Assembly (NCBI GenBank): GCA_013214715.1 | Contig: JABSSB010000008.1 | Coordinates: 1 to 20,762 of the forward strand | Length of the DNA: 20,762 nucleotides | Direction of reading: 5' to 3' | Source of the DNA: Paracoccaceae bacterium | GTDB taxonomy: Bacteria; Pseudomonadota; Alphaproteobacteria; Rhodobacterales; Rhodobacteraceae | In this document: positions 6,777 to 13,844 of the stretch, one piece after another | Layout of the letters: every line of letters begins with the position of its first letter | Position numbering within the stretch: the first letter of the stretch is position 1 | The notes under the pieces: model-generated | Told to the model about the DNA's origin: nothing | What the model saw: the letters and a program-made list of their open reading frames with translations, nothing else | Database searches by the model: none | Program-made: the position numbers and the translations under genes

Positions 6777-7640
6777 TCACTCCGCTTGCAAGGCTCCAAT
6801 GGCTTCGGCTTTTGCCAGTATTTCGCGTGCTGTGGCAACGTGCAGGTTTTCAACGATCTTGCCGTCGACCACGGCCACGCCCTGCCCGGCGGCTTCGGTT
6901 TCCTCGAAGGCTGCGATCTGGCGGCGAGCCAGATCGATTTCAGCTTCCGACGGTGCAAAGGCTGCATTGGCCACATCCACCTGCGCCGGATGGATCAACG
7001 TCTTGCCGTCAAAGCCCATGTCGCGGCCCTGCACGCATTCGGCCTCCAGCCCTTCAGAATCCTTGAATGCGTTATAGACACCATCCACTGCGATCACCCC
7101 ATGCGCCTTGGCCGCGATCAGACACAGGCCCAGCGATGTCATCAGGGGTAACCGGTCCGCGCGGAACCGAACCTGCAATTCCTTGGCGAGATCATTCGTG
7201 CCCATGACAAAGCCCTGCAATTTGGGATGCGCCGCAATCTCTTCGGCCCGCAACATGCCTTGCGGGGTTTCCATCATCGCCCAGATCGGCAAATCGCCGG
7301 TGATCTCGGCCAACGCATCCAAATCAGCCGCGCCGCTTACTTTAGGCAACAGAACGGCATCCACATCCATGTGCGCGACGGCGACGGCCTCGGCATCGGC
7401 CCGACCCCAGTCAGTGTCAAACCCGTTGATCCGTACGATCTTGACCCGGTTGCCATAGCCACCCTCGGCAATCGCATCTTTCAGCGTATCGCGTGCGCCA
7501 ACCTTTTCATCCGCCGTCACCGCATCTTCAAGATCAAAAATGATCGCATCCACCGGCAGGCTGCGCGCCTTGTCCAAAGCCCGCGGCTTGGAACCGGGAA
7601 TATACAGAACAGAGCGGTAAGGGCGGCTGCGCGGGTCCAT
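6777..7640 (-). CDS. mcl2: (3S)-malyl-CoA thioesterase, Mcl2 type (CitE-like)
   Basis: Member of the citrate lyase beta-subunit/malyl-CoA lyase superfamily. In Rhodobacter sphaeroides the close relative Mcl2 hydrolyses (S)-malyl-CoA to malate and CoA, completing net malate formation from acetyl-CoA and glyoxylate. The 287-residue product shows YIPGSKPRALDKA, FDLEDAV (35-41), R70 in VRINGFD, Mg-ligand candidates E124 (MMETPQGM) and D150 (GTNDL), and MGFDGKTLIHPAQV. It lacks the longer N-terminus of the lyase Mcl1. A perfect GGAGG lies five bases before ATG 7640. First gene of a unit continuing into NnrU, DUF1737 and mesaconyl-CoA hydratase. A plain lyase activity cannot be excluded from sequence alone. 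Confidence 0.88.
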   Translation of the reverse strand: MDPRSRPYRSVLYIPGSKPRALDKARSLPVDAIIFDLEDAVTADEKVGARDTLKDAIAEGGYGNRVKIVRINGFDTDWGRADAEAVAVAHMDVDAVLLPKVSGAADLDALAEITGDLPIWAMMETPQGMLRAEEIAAHPKLQGFVMGTNDLAKELQVRFRADRLPLMTSLGLCLIAAKAHGVIAVDGVYNAFKDSEGLEAECVQGRDMGFDGKTLIHPAQVDVANAAFAPSEAEIDLARRQIAAFEETEAAGQGVAVVDGKIVENLHVATAREILAKAEAIGALQAE

Positions 7641-7675
7641 CTGGGCCTCCATGAGACATAAAGTTGCGCGCACAG

Positions 7676-7751
7676 GTGCATTTTTGCACGAAAAGCACAA
7701 GCCCTAAATTGCCGCGATGCAGAAAAATAGGGCAGCGCACGCTGCGTTAAA
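7676..7751 (-). promoter_or_regulatory. Candidate promoter and inverted repeats before mcl2
   Basis: Reading leftward, TTTAAC (7746-7751) and TATTTT (7724-7729) are 16 bases apart and could be -35 and -10 boxes. The spacer is almost filled by the inverted repeat GCAGCGTGCGCTGC (7732-7745). Farther down, in what would be the leader, is a second one: GTGCA / TGCAC around four bases (7676-7689). Both could be operators or RNA hairpins. Position suggests control of the mcl2 operon; the regulator is unknown. Confidence 0.35.
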
Positions 7752-7897
7752 GATTTGGCAGGGAGTGTTTGCAACCATGATCTCGTGAAATTGTCCACTG
7801 AACCGAGGGTTCAAACCCTCTGAACAGGCCTCTGGGCAGGGTCCGCCAAAGCCGCGAGCCCGAAGGCACGTCAAACGCGAGCGAAGGAGACCACAGA

Positions 7898-8218
7898 ATG
7901 ATCCGTTTCACCCTCCCCGCGCTGCTGATTGCAGCCACGGCCATCGGCAGCACTGCTGTTGCTGCACAGCAGAACCGCAACTGCGCCCCGCGTGACAAGG
8001 TCATTGCCCGGCTGTCAGACGGCTACGGCGAAACGCGGCAATCTGTTGGACTTGGCGTAAATAATGTCGTCGTGGAAACCTTCGCCAGCGCAGAAACTGG
8101 CACATGGACGATCACGGTGACAACAGCAGCAGGTGTTACCTGCCTTGTCGCGTCTGGCCAGGCTTTCGAAACAGCCTCCGTCAATTTGCCCGAGGGCGCT
8201 CTGGCACCGGATCTGTGA
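7898..8218 (+). CDS. Small secreted hypothetical protein, 106 aa
   Basis: A signal peptide is evident (MIRFTLPALLIAATAIGSTAVAA, cleavage expected near AVAA-QQ). The mature part of roughly 83 residues has a motif that I recall from other Rhodobacterales (CAPRDKVIARLSDGYGETRQS, then ASAETGTWTITVTT and TCLVASGQAFE), but no function is known to me. Exactly two cysteines, C29 and C82, suggest one disulfide bond in the periplasm. AGGAG is eight bases before the ATG. Divergent from mcl2, and the stop codon directly abuts that of the convergent TSUP gene with no base between. Confidence 0.82.
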   Translation: MIRFTLPALLIAATAIGSTAVAAQQNRNCAPRDKVIARLSDGYGETRQSVGLGVNNVVVETFASAETGTWTITVTTAAGVTCLVASGQAFETASVNLPEGALAPDL

Positions 8219-8977
8219 TCAGCTCAGGCCGTCCCAGACCAGTTTGGCGCCTGTGATGATGAGGAACAGATAGGTCAGCGCAAAAAACAGGCGTTCGGGC
8301 ACACGGTGGTGCGCTTTGACCCCGATCCAGGCGCCCAGTAGGGCGAAGGGCACAATGAACAGGTCGATCACCAGCGTTTGCCAAGTGAACAATCCGAGGA
8401 AGGCATAAGGGATGAATTTTGCAATGTTGACGATCCAGAACAGCAAAACCGTGCTGGCCTGATAGGTGGTTTTGTCCATTCCACGTGACAGCATGTAGAC
8501 CGCCGCCGGCGGTCCGCCCGCATGGCTGATGAAACTTGTAAACCCGGTCACAATGCCGGCAATCCCGCCGGTCCAAAGCGGGAGATGGCCGCCCAAACTC
8601 AAGCGATCCTTGATTACTTGCCAGGCCACAAACAACAGCGCCACAGCACCGATGATCACGCGGATCACGTCGGACGAAACCTGTGTATAGAGCCAGGCCC
8701 CAAGCGCGACGCCCGGCACAGCCCCTGCGATCAGGATCTTGGTGTCCAGCCAACTCCACCGGCGCCAATAGGGTTTCAATGTCACGGCGTCGATCAGCAT
8801 CAAGATCGGCAACATAATCCCCAACGCTGCCCCGGGCGGGATCACCACAGCCAAAATCGCTGAGGCACCAAATGCCGCACCCGAACCGAATCCCCCCTTG
8901 GATATACCCGCAAAAAGCGCGGCCAGTCCGCAGCCCAAAACCAGCAATGGCGTGACTTCTGGCAGGGCTTCGGACAT
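8219..8977 (-). CDS. TSUP/TauE-SafE family membrane permease
   Basis: Predicted anion exporter of the sulfite/sulfonate-related TSUP family, 252 residues with about eight hydrophobic helices. Characteristic motifs are the N-terminal AALFAGISKGGFGSGAAFGA and, at the start of the second half, TGFTSFISHAGGPPAAVYML, an inverted-repeat pair typical of the family. The substrate cannot be told; family members move sulfite, sulfoacetate or other small anions. The start at 8977 removes an unlikely 23-residue extension; the upstream GGAAAG is a weak ribosome site. It is divergent from mdh across 146 bases and convergent with the secreted-protein gene. Confidence 0.88.
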   Translation of the reverse strand: MSEALPEVTPLLVLGCGLAALFAGISKGGFGSGAAFGASAILAVVIPPGAALGIMLPILMLIDAVTLKPYWRRWSWLDTKILIAGAVPGVALGAWLYTQVSSDVIRVIIGAVALLFVAWQVIKDRLSLGGHLPLWTGGIAGIVTGFTSFISHAGGPPAAVYMLSRGMDKTTYQASTVLLFWIVNIAKFIPYAFLGLFTWQTLVIDLFIVPFALLGAWIGVKAHHRVPERLFFALTYLFLIITGAKLVWDGLS

Positions 8978-9011
8978 CTGACTTGCTTTCCGTAAGGGCA
9001 AATTTGCATCA

Positions 9012-9091
9012 GTTAGCGTAACGATCAGGGCGCTAACAAGGTCCAAACCCGCGTCACTAGGGTTGAATACGCGATCATTCCGCTCTAACCC
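9012..9091 (+). promoter_or_regulatory. mdh promoter candidate with split inverted repeat
   Basis: TTGAAT (9063-9068), a 17-base spacer and TAACCC (9086-9091) form a plausible promoter 33 bases before mdh. Upstream, GTTAGCG (9012-9018) and CGCTAAC (9031-9037) form a seven-base inverted repeat with a 12-base gap. These half-sites resemble those of LacI-family operators. The region lies between divergent mdh and the TSUP gene and could serve either. No regulator protein is encoded in the window. Confidence 0.4.
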
Positions 9092-9123
9092 GACTGCGAT
9101 TTTATCCAGCCGGAGGAACTCCC

Positions 9124-10086
9124 ATGGCCCGACCCAAGATTGCGCTGATTGGCGCAGGTCAGATCGGTGGCACCCTTGCCCATCTTGCAGCTCTCAAGGA
9201 ATTGGGCGACGTCGTCCTGTTTGACATTGCCGAGGGCATCCCCGAGGGCAAAGCGCTCGACATCGCTGAATCCGGCCCCTCCGAAGGGTTCGATGCCGCA
9301 CTGAAAGGCACCCAGTCCTACGAAGACATCGCAGGCGCCGATGTCTGCATCGTGACCGCGGGCGTGCCGCGCAAACCAGGGATGAGCCGCGATGACCTGC
9401 TGGGCATCAACCTCAAGGTCATGAAATCGGTCGGCGAAGGCATCCGCGACAACGCGCCGAACGCGTTTGTCATCTGCATCACCAACCCGCTAGACGCGAT
9501 GGTCTGGGCACTACGCGAGTTTTCGGGCCTACCTCATAGCATGGTCTGCGGCATGGCCGGGGTTCTGGACAGCGCCCGCTTCCGCCACTTTCTTGCCGAT
9601 GAATTCGACGTGTCGATGAAAGACGTCACCGCCTTCGTTCTGGGCGGACATGGCGACACGATGGTCCCCTCGGTACGCTATTCGACAGTGGCCGGTATCC
9701 CGCTGCCCGATTTGGTACAGATGGGCTGGACCACACAAGAGAAGCTCGACGCGATCGTCCAGCGCACGCGGGACGGTGGCGCCGAGATCGTTGGCCTGCT
9801 GAAAACCGGTTCGGCGTTTTATGCCCCGGCCACTTCGGCGATCGAAATGGCCGAAGCCTTCCTGAAAGACCAAAAGCGCGTCCTGCCCTGCGCCGCCTAT
9901 TGCGACGGCGATCTGGGCGTCAAAGACATGTATGTCGGCGTGCCGACCGTGATCGGCGCCGGTGGCATCGAGAAGATCGTCAACATCACCCTGAACGCCG
10001 AAGAGCAGGAGATGTTCGATACCTCGGTGAGAGCGGTTCAGGGTCTGGTTGAGGCCTGCAAAGGCATCGACAGCTCGCTGGCATAA
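9124..10086 (+). CDS. mdh: Malate dehydrogenase (NAD, LDH-like)
   Basis: Oxidises malate to oxaloacetate with NAD in the cytoplasm; last step of the TCA cycle and also the outlet for malate from the Mcl2 reaction. The 320-residue product has the Rossmann loop GAGQIGG (10-16), NAD-ribose acid D34, substrate-binding arginines R83 and R89 in VPRKPGMSRDD, R152 in LDSARF, and the D149/H176 catalytic pair (H176 in GGHGDTMVP). The paired arginines with VPRKPGMSR mark malate rather than lactate specificity. Strong ribosome site GGAGGAACTCCC. A glycosyltransferase gene begins seven bases downstream. Confidence 0.97.
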   Translation: MARPKIALIGAGQIGGTLAHLAALKELGDVVLFDIAEGIPEGKALDIAESGPSEGFDAALKGTQSYEDIAGADVCIVTAGVPRKPGMSRDDLLGINLKVMKSVGEGIRDNAPNAFVICITNPLDAMVWALREFSGLPHSMVCGMAGVLDSARFRHFLADEFDVSMKDVTAFVLGGHGDTMVPSVRYSTVAGIPLPDLVQMGWTTQEKLDAIVQRTRDGGAEIVGLLKTGSAFYAPATSAIEMAEAFLKDQKRVLPCAAYCDGDLGVKDMYVGVPTVIGAGGIEKIVNITLNAEEQEMFDTSVRAVQGLVEACKGIDSSLA

Positions 10087-10093
10087 GCAGCGC

Positions 10094-10942
10094 ATGACCA
10101 CCTCAGGCATTGTGTTCGGCGCGACTGGGCGGCTTTATCGAAATTTGGCCCGCCGCGCCGCGCATACGGTCAAACACCATATGCCTGAGGTAAAAATCGA
10201 TCTGTTCACCGGGTCGCGGCCTATGCAAGACCCGGTGTTCGACAGAATTGTGCATCTGGAAAACGCACAGACCACCCGACCAAAATTCGAAGCCCTGCTG
10301 CGGTCGCGCTTTGACCGGACATTGTATCTGGACGCCGATATTGTCATGTGCGCGCCGGTCTGGGACCTGTTCGAACTGCTCGAGCAATTCGACATTGTCG
10401 GCGGACACGAACAATATGGCAGCTCGAGCGCGGCGATGCGCAACGGGCCACGCCCATTGCCACCGGCCTTTCGTCAACTCAACAGCGGCGTTTTGGCCAT
10501 CCGCAAATCCGACCGAAGCCAGAGCTTTCTTAACGGCTGGCGCGACGCTTATGTTGCAGCCAATGCCCGCTATGATCAGCCCTTTATGCGCGATCAGCTG
10601 TGGCAGACGGATCTGCGGCTTTGGGTTCTGCCGCCCGAATACAACCAGATGTATACGCCTCATGTGCTGCACAGTTCGGACATGCACGCGGCCCCACGCT
10701 TGCTGCATCTAACACATTTGCACGATGACAAGAAATTTGGCCTGCCCGCGGATCGTCCATTTGACCTGGCTGATCTGATCCCCGGCCCGACCCATCAAAG
10801 GTTGCTGGACCTGTTGCACAGCGATCAGTCTCTCGGCAATCCACCGCCACCTGCGCCAACGTTGCGTGAAAAACTCAAAGGCAAATCCCCATCCGCTTTG
10901 CTGGCGTCACGGCTACGGCTTTTGCGGCAAAGATTTCGCTAG
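10094..10942 (+). CDS. GT-A fold glycosyltransferase (GT8-like)
   Basis: A 282-residue protein with a nucleotide-sugar-transferase pattern: SGIVFGATGRLYRNLARRAA at the N-terminus, KFEALLRSRFDRTLYLDADI with a DAD metal/nucleotide motif at 80-82, then QLNSGVLAIRKS and a late HLTHLHDDKKFG whose histidines may help bind metal. No signal peptide or obvious membrane helix. Donor and acceptor are unknown; cell-surface polysaccharide or lipid modification is a reasonable guess. It starts seven bases after mdh with no good ribosome site (GCAGCGC), so translation is probably coupled to mdh; an in-frame ATG at 10049 lies inside mdh and is unlikely. It separates mdh from sucC. Confidence 0.8.
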   Translation: MTTSGIVFGATGRLYRNLARRAAHTVKHHMPEVKIDLFTGSRPMQDPVFDRIVHLENAQTTRPKFEALLRSRFDRTLYLDADIVMCAPVWDLFELLEQFDIVGGHEQYGSSSAAMRNGPRPLPPAFRQLNSGVLAIRKSDRSQSFLNGWRDAYVAANARYDQPFMRDQLWQTDLRLWVLPPEYNQMYTPHVLHSSDMHAAPRLLHLTHLHDDKKFGLPADRPFDLADLIPGPTHQRLLDLLHSDQSLGNPPPPAPTLREKLKGKSPSALLASRLRLLRQRFR

Positions 10943-11007
10943 TAAAAACGCGGATTCGTCCAAACTGACGCAGGTCACAGGCGTAGGGCCGTAACACTTC
11001 GGTAATT

Positions 11008-11037
11008 TGTGATCACACCCCTGAAAAGCGTGATCAC
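11008..11037 (+). promoter_or_regulatory. Tandem palindromic operator upstream of sucC
   Basis: Two palindromes, TGTGATCACA (11008-11017) and GTGATCAC (11030-11037), have centres 21 bp apart, the same spacing as before sdhC. They share flanking AATT upstream (TAATTTGTGATCACAC here, GGAATTATTGTGATCACAC on the sdh strand). The pair lies 126-147 bases before the sucC start. A CTAAAA box follows each pair at a slightly different distance and may belong to the promoters. Half-sites recall CRP or Rex (TGTGA/TCACA), but those have a six-base gap that is absent here. Confidence 0.7.
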
Positions 11038-11158
11038 AAATGTCGCTTTTTCTCTAAAACCGTCTTTTTTCAGTGTGAAAATCAGGTAATCCCATCCTCA
11101 GCCGGGCGGGGCTTAGGCCGCGCCTTTACAAAAGCAACAGCCAGATGGGACAGAATTC

Positions 11159-12352
11159 ATGAACATCCATGAATATCAGGCAAAGGCGCTTCTTCGCAGC
11201 TACGGGGCTCCGGTTTCGGACGGTCGCGTGGTTCTGCGCGCCGAAGATGCCAAAACCGCCGCCGGTGAACTGGACGGACCTTTGTGGGTCGTCAAAGCGC
11301 AGATTCATGCAGGGGGCCGCGGTAAAGGGTCGTTCAAAGAAGCCGATGCTGGTGAAAAAGGCGGTGTGCGTCTGGCCAAATCGGTGGAAGAAGCCGCCGA
11401 AGAAGCAAAGAAAATGCTGGGCCGCACTTTGGTCACGCATCAGACTGGCCCGGTCGGCAAGAAGGTCAACCGGATCTATATCGAAGCAGGTTCCGGCATC
11501 GAAACCGAACTGTATCTGGCCCTCCTCGTGGATCGCCAGACCAGCCGCGTATCGTTCGTCTGCTCGACCGAAGGCGGCATGGACATCGAAGAAGTCGCTG
11601 CGGAAACGCCCGAAAAGATTCTGTCATTCTCGGTCGATCCGGCCACGGGCTACATGCCGTACCACGGCCGCCGTATCGCCTTTGCATTGGGTCTGAAAGG
11701 CGCACAGGTCAAGCAATGCGTCGCGCTGATGGGCAAGCTCTACAAAGCCTTCATCGAGAAGGACATGGAGATGCTTGAGATCAACCCACTTATCGTGACC
11801 GATGGCGGGGATCTGAAGGTTCTGGACGCCAAGCTGGGCTTTGACGGCAACGCGATCTATCGCCAGCCCGACGTGGCCGAGCTGCGCGACGAGACCGAAG
11901 AAGACCCCAAAGAGCTCGAAGCCTCCAAGTACGATCTGAACTACATCGCGCTCGACGGTGAAATCGGCTGCATGGTGAACGGTGCGGGTCTGGCGATGGC
12001 GACCATGGACATCATCAAGCTTTATGGGGCCGAGCCTGCCAACTTCCTCGACGTGGGCGGCGGAGCGACCAAGGAAAAGGTCACCGAGGCGTTCAAGATC
12101 ATCACCTCGGATCCCAATGTCAAAGGCATCCTGGTGAACATCTTCGGCGGCATCATGCGCTGTGACGTGATCGCCGAGGGCGTGGTCGCTGCGGTCAAAG
12201 AAGTCGGCCTGCAGGTGCCACTGGTTGTGCGCCTCGAAGGCACCAACGTCGAGCAGGGCAAGGAGATCATCAACACCTCAGGCCTGAACGTCATCGCGGC
12301 AGATAACCTGTCCGACGGTGCCGAGAAAATCGTGAAGGCTGTGAAGGGGTAA
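11159..12352 (+). CDS. sucC: Succinyl-CoA synthetase (ADP-forming) beta subunit SucC
   Basis: With SucD it converts succinyl-CoA to succinate while forming ATP or GTP. The 397-residue product has the N-terminal signature MNIHEYQAKALLRSYGAPV, an ATP-grasp domain with WVVKAQIHAGGRGKG, a metal-site region EINPLIVTDGGDLKVLDAKL, and the C-terminal CoA-ligase part with GCMVNGAGLAMATMD, NFLDVGGGA and NIFGGIMRCDVIAEGV. The length is that of bacterial SucC. Ribosome site is weak (GGGAC). First gene of the suc operon, with a 216-base control region upstream. Unusually, an unrelated gene separates it from sucD. Confidence 0.97.
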   Translation: MNIHEYQAKALLRSYGAPVSDGRVVLRAEDAKTAAGELDGPLWVVKAQIHAGGRGKGSFKEADAGEKGGVRLAKSVEEAAEEAKKMLGRTLVTHQTGPVGKKVNRIYIEAGSGIETELYLALLVDRQTSRVSFVCSTEGGMDIEEVAAETPEKILSFSVDPATGYMPYHGRRIAFALGLKGAQVKQCVALMGKLYKAFIEKDMEMLEINPLIVTDGGDLKVLDAKLGFDGNAIYRQPDVAELRDETEEDPKELEASKYDLNYIALDGEIGCMVNGAGLAMATMDIIKLYGAEPANFLDVGGGATKEKVTEAFKIITSDPNVKGILVNIFGGIMRCDVIAEGVVAAVKEVGLQVPLVVRLEGTNVEQGKEIINTSGLNVIAADNLSDGAEKIVKAVKG

Positions 12353-12358
12353 TAGGAG

Positions 12359-12835
12359 ATGCGACTGAGCCCTGCGATTGCATTTGTTACTTCAGTCTTC
12401 TTGGGCAGCTCTGTTGCTGCTCAAGGGTACCAGCCCATTAAATCACAATCTGTAGTATCCGCCATGGGCGACTTCGCCCGCATTTGCTACGGGAGCTACC
12501 CGACTTTTAAGAGCGCACAAGACAAAGCGGAGCCCTTGGGCTATAGCTTTTTCGCTCCCCTAGAGTCGTACATAAACTCCACAACGGGCGCGTCAATCAA
12601 AGTCATCGACGGCTCCGCCGCTAAAGTGTGTTCTTTCAGTTTTGTTACTGAAGACCCGCATTCAGCCTTCACTAAACAAATGAAAACGCCGTTCAACGCT
12701 GTACTCCGCGAAGTACAAGGGATGGGACGAGTTTATATTTCTCAAGTCGAGCAGGGCGGCCTAATGATCGCGTCCACTGGAACAAAAATGGGGAACGCGA
12801 TCCATTACGAGCTGATGCTGCAGGTGACGAAATAG
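12359..12835 (+). CDS. Secreted hypothetical protein inserted between sucC and sucD
   Basis: A 158-residue product with a clear signal peptide (about 1-21, MRLSPAIAFVTSVFLGSSVAA, then QGYQ). The mature part is about 137 residues with two cysteines (C43 in RICYGSYP, C91 in KVCSFSF), a likely disulfide, and alternating hydrophobic stretches suggesting beta structure. I know no family for it. It starts six bases after the sucC stop; AGGAG touches the ATG directly, so the usable ribosome site is probably AAGGGG nine bases upstream. Its codons (TCT, ACT, TTT, GTA) look less GC-biased than those of sucC and sucD, which hints at later insertion. Confidence 0.75.
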   Translation: MRLSPAIAFVTSVFLGSSVAAQGYQPIKSQSVVSAMGDFARICYGSYPTFKSAQDKAEPLGYSFFAPLESYINSTTGASIKVIDGSAAKVCSFSFVTEDPHSAFTKQMKTPFNAVLREVQGMGRVYISQVEQGGLMIASTGTKMGNAIHYELMLQVTK

Positions 12836-12901
12836 CCAACAAGAATTCGCACTTAGTCCGAACATCCGGTCTAGGGAACTTTAAAAACAGGAGAAAGCCA
12901 A

Positions 12902-13789
12902 ATGGCTGTCCTCGTAAATGAAAACACCAAGGTCATCTGTCAGGGCTTTACCGGCTCGCAGGGCACATTCCACTCTGAACAGGCCATTGCTTATGGCACC
13001 AAGATGGTCGGCGGTGTGACGCCGGGCAAAGGCGGGATGGAGCATCTGGGCCTGCCGGTCTTTGACTCGGTCCATGAAGCCAAGGCCAAGACCGAAGCGA
13101 ACGCATCCGTGATCTATGTTCCTCCGCCTTTTGCCGCCGATTCGATCCTTGAAGCGATTGATGCCGAAATGGAACTGATCGTCTGCATCACCGAAGGCAT
13201 TCCGGTGCTGGACATGATGAAGGTCAAGCGCGCCCTTGAAGGTTCCTCGAGCCGGCTGATCGGCCCGAACTGCCCCGGTGTCATCACGCCGGATGCCTGC
13301 AAGATCGGTATCATGCCCGGCCACATCCACAAGCGTGGCTCGGTCGGCGTTGTATCGCGCTCGGGCACGCTGACCTATGAGGCCGTCAAGCAGACAGCCG
13401 ATATCGGTCTGGGCCAGTCCACCGCTGTGGGCATCGGCGGTGACCCGATCAAAGGGACCGAGCATATCGACGTGCTGGACATGTTCCTAGACGATGATGA
13501 AACCGCCTCGATCATCATGATCGGTGAGATCGGTGGCTCGGCCGAAGAAGAAGCCGCCGAATTCTTGGCCGAGAACAAGAAAAAAGGGCGTTGGAAGCCG
13601 GTCGCCGGGTTCATTGCGGGCCGTACGGCGCCTCCGGGCCGCCGCATGGGTCACGCCGGCGCGATTGTCGCTGGCGGCAAAGGTGGCGCCGAGGACAAGA
13701 TCGAAGCGATGAAGTCTGCCGGGATCGTCGTCGCCGACAGCCCTGCGACGCTTGGCGAAGCCGTGCTGAAAGCGATTGAAATCGGCTGA
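12902..13789 (+). CDS. sucD: Succinyl-CoA synthetase alpha subunit SucD
   Basis: Catalytic partner of SucC. The 295-residue product has the CoA-binding N-terminal domain (TKVICQGFTGSQGTFHSEQA), GPNCPG with C124, SGTLTYE, and the phosphorylated histidine H251 in RRMGHAGAIVAGG, as in E. coli SucD. Length is normal. The ribosome site AGGAG lies eight bases before the ATG. The 66 bases between the upstream unknown gene and sucD carry this site and perhaps a promoter, but nothing clear. After the stop codon stands a hairpin, then a DUF805 gene. Confidence 0.97.
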   Translation: MAVLVNENTKVICQGFTGSQGTFHSEQAIAYGTKMVGGVTPGKGGMEHLGLPVFDSVHEAKAKTEANASVIYVPPPFAADSILEAIDAEMELIVCITEGIPVLDMMKVKRALEGSSSRLIGPNCPGVITPDACKIGIMPGHIHKRGSVGVVSRSGTLTYEAVKQTADIGLGQSTAVGIGGDPIKGTEHIDVLDMFLDDDETASIIMIGEIGGSAEEEAAEFLAENKKKGRWKPVAGFIAGRTAPPGRRMGHAGAIVAGGKGGAEDKIEAMKSAGIVVADSPATLGEAVLKAIEIG

Positions 13790-13799
13790 TACCAAAACC

Positions 13800-13822
13800 T
13801 GGCGGGCGAATTTCGCCCGCCA
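13800..13822 (+). terminator. Hairpin after sucD (possible attenuator)
   Basis: Nine-base-pair perfect stem (TGGCGGGCG / CGCCCGCCA) with a five-base AATTT loop, starting 11 bases after the sucD stop. There is no T run after it on the + strand, so it is not a classical terminator; it may protect or process the upstream mRNA, or reduce read-through into the DUF805 gene. Confidence 0.5.
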
Positions 13823-13844
13823 ACCATTGGAGGTGACCGAACAA

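Noticed and set aside
7805..7820. tRNA T-arm-like sequence GAGGGTTCAAACCCTC
   Set aside because: The hairpin looks like a T-arm, but no matching acceptor stem, D-arm or anticodon arm can be built upstream and no CCA follows. Probably a plain hairpin.
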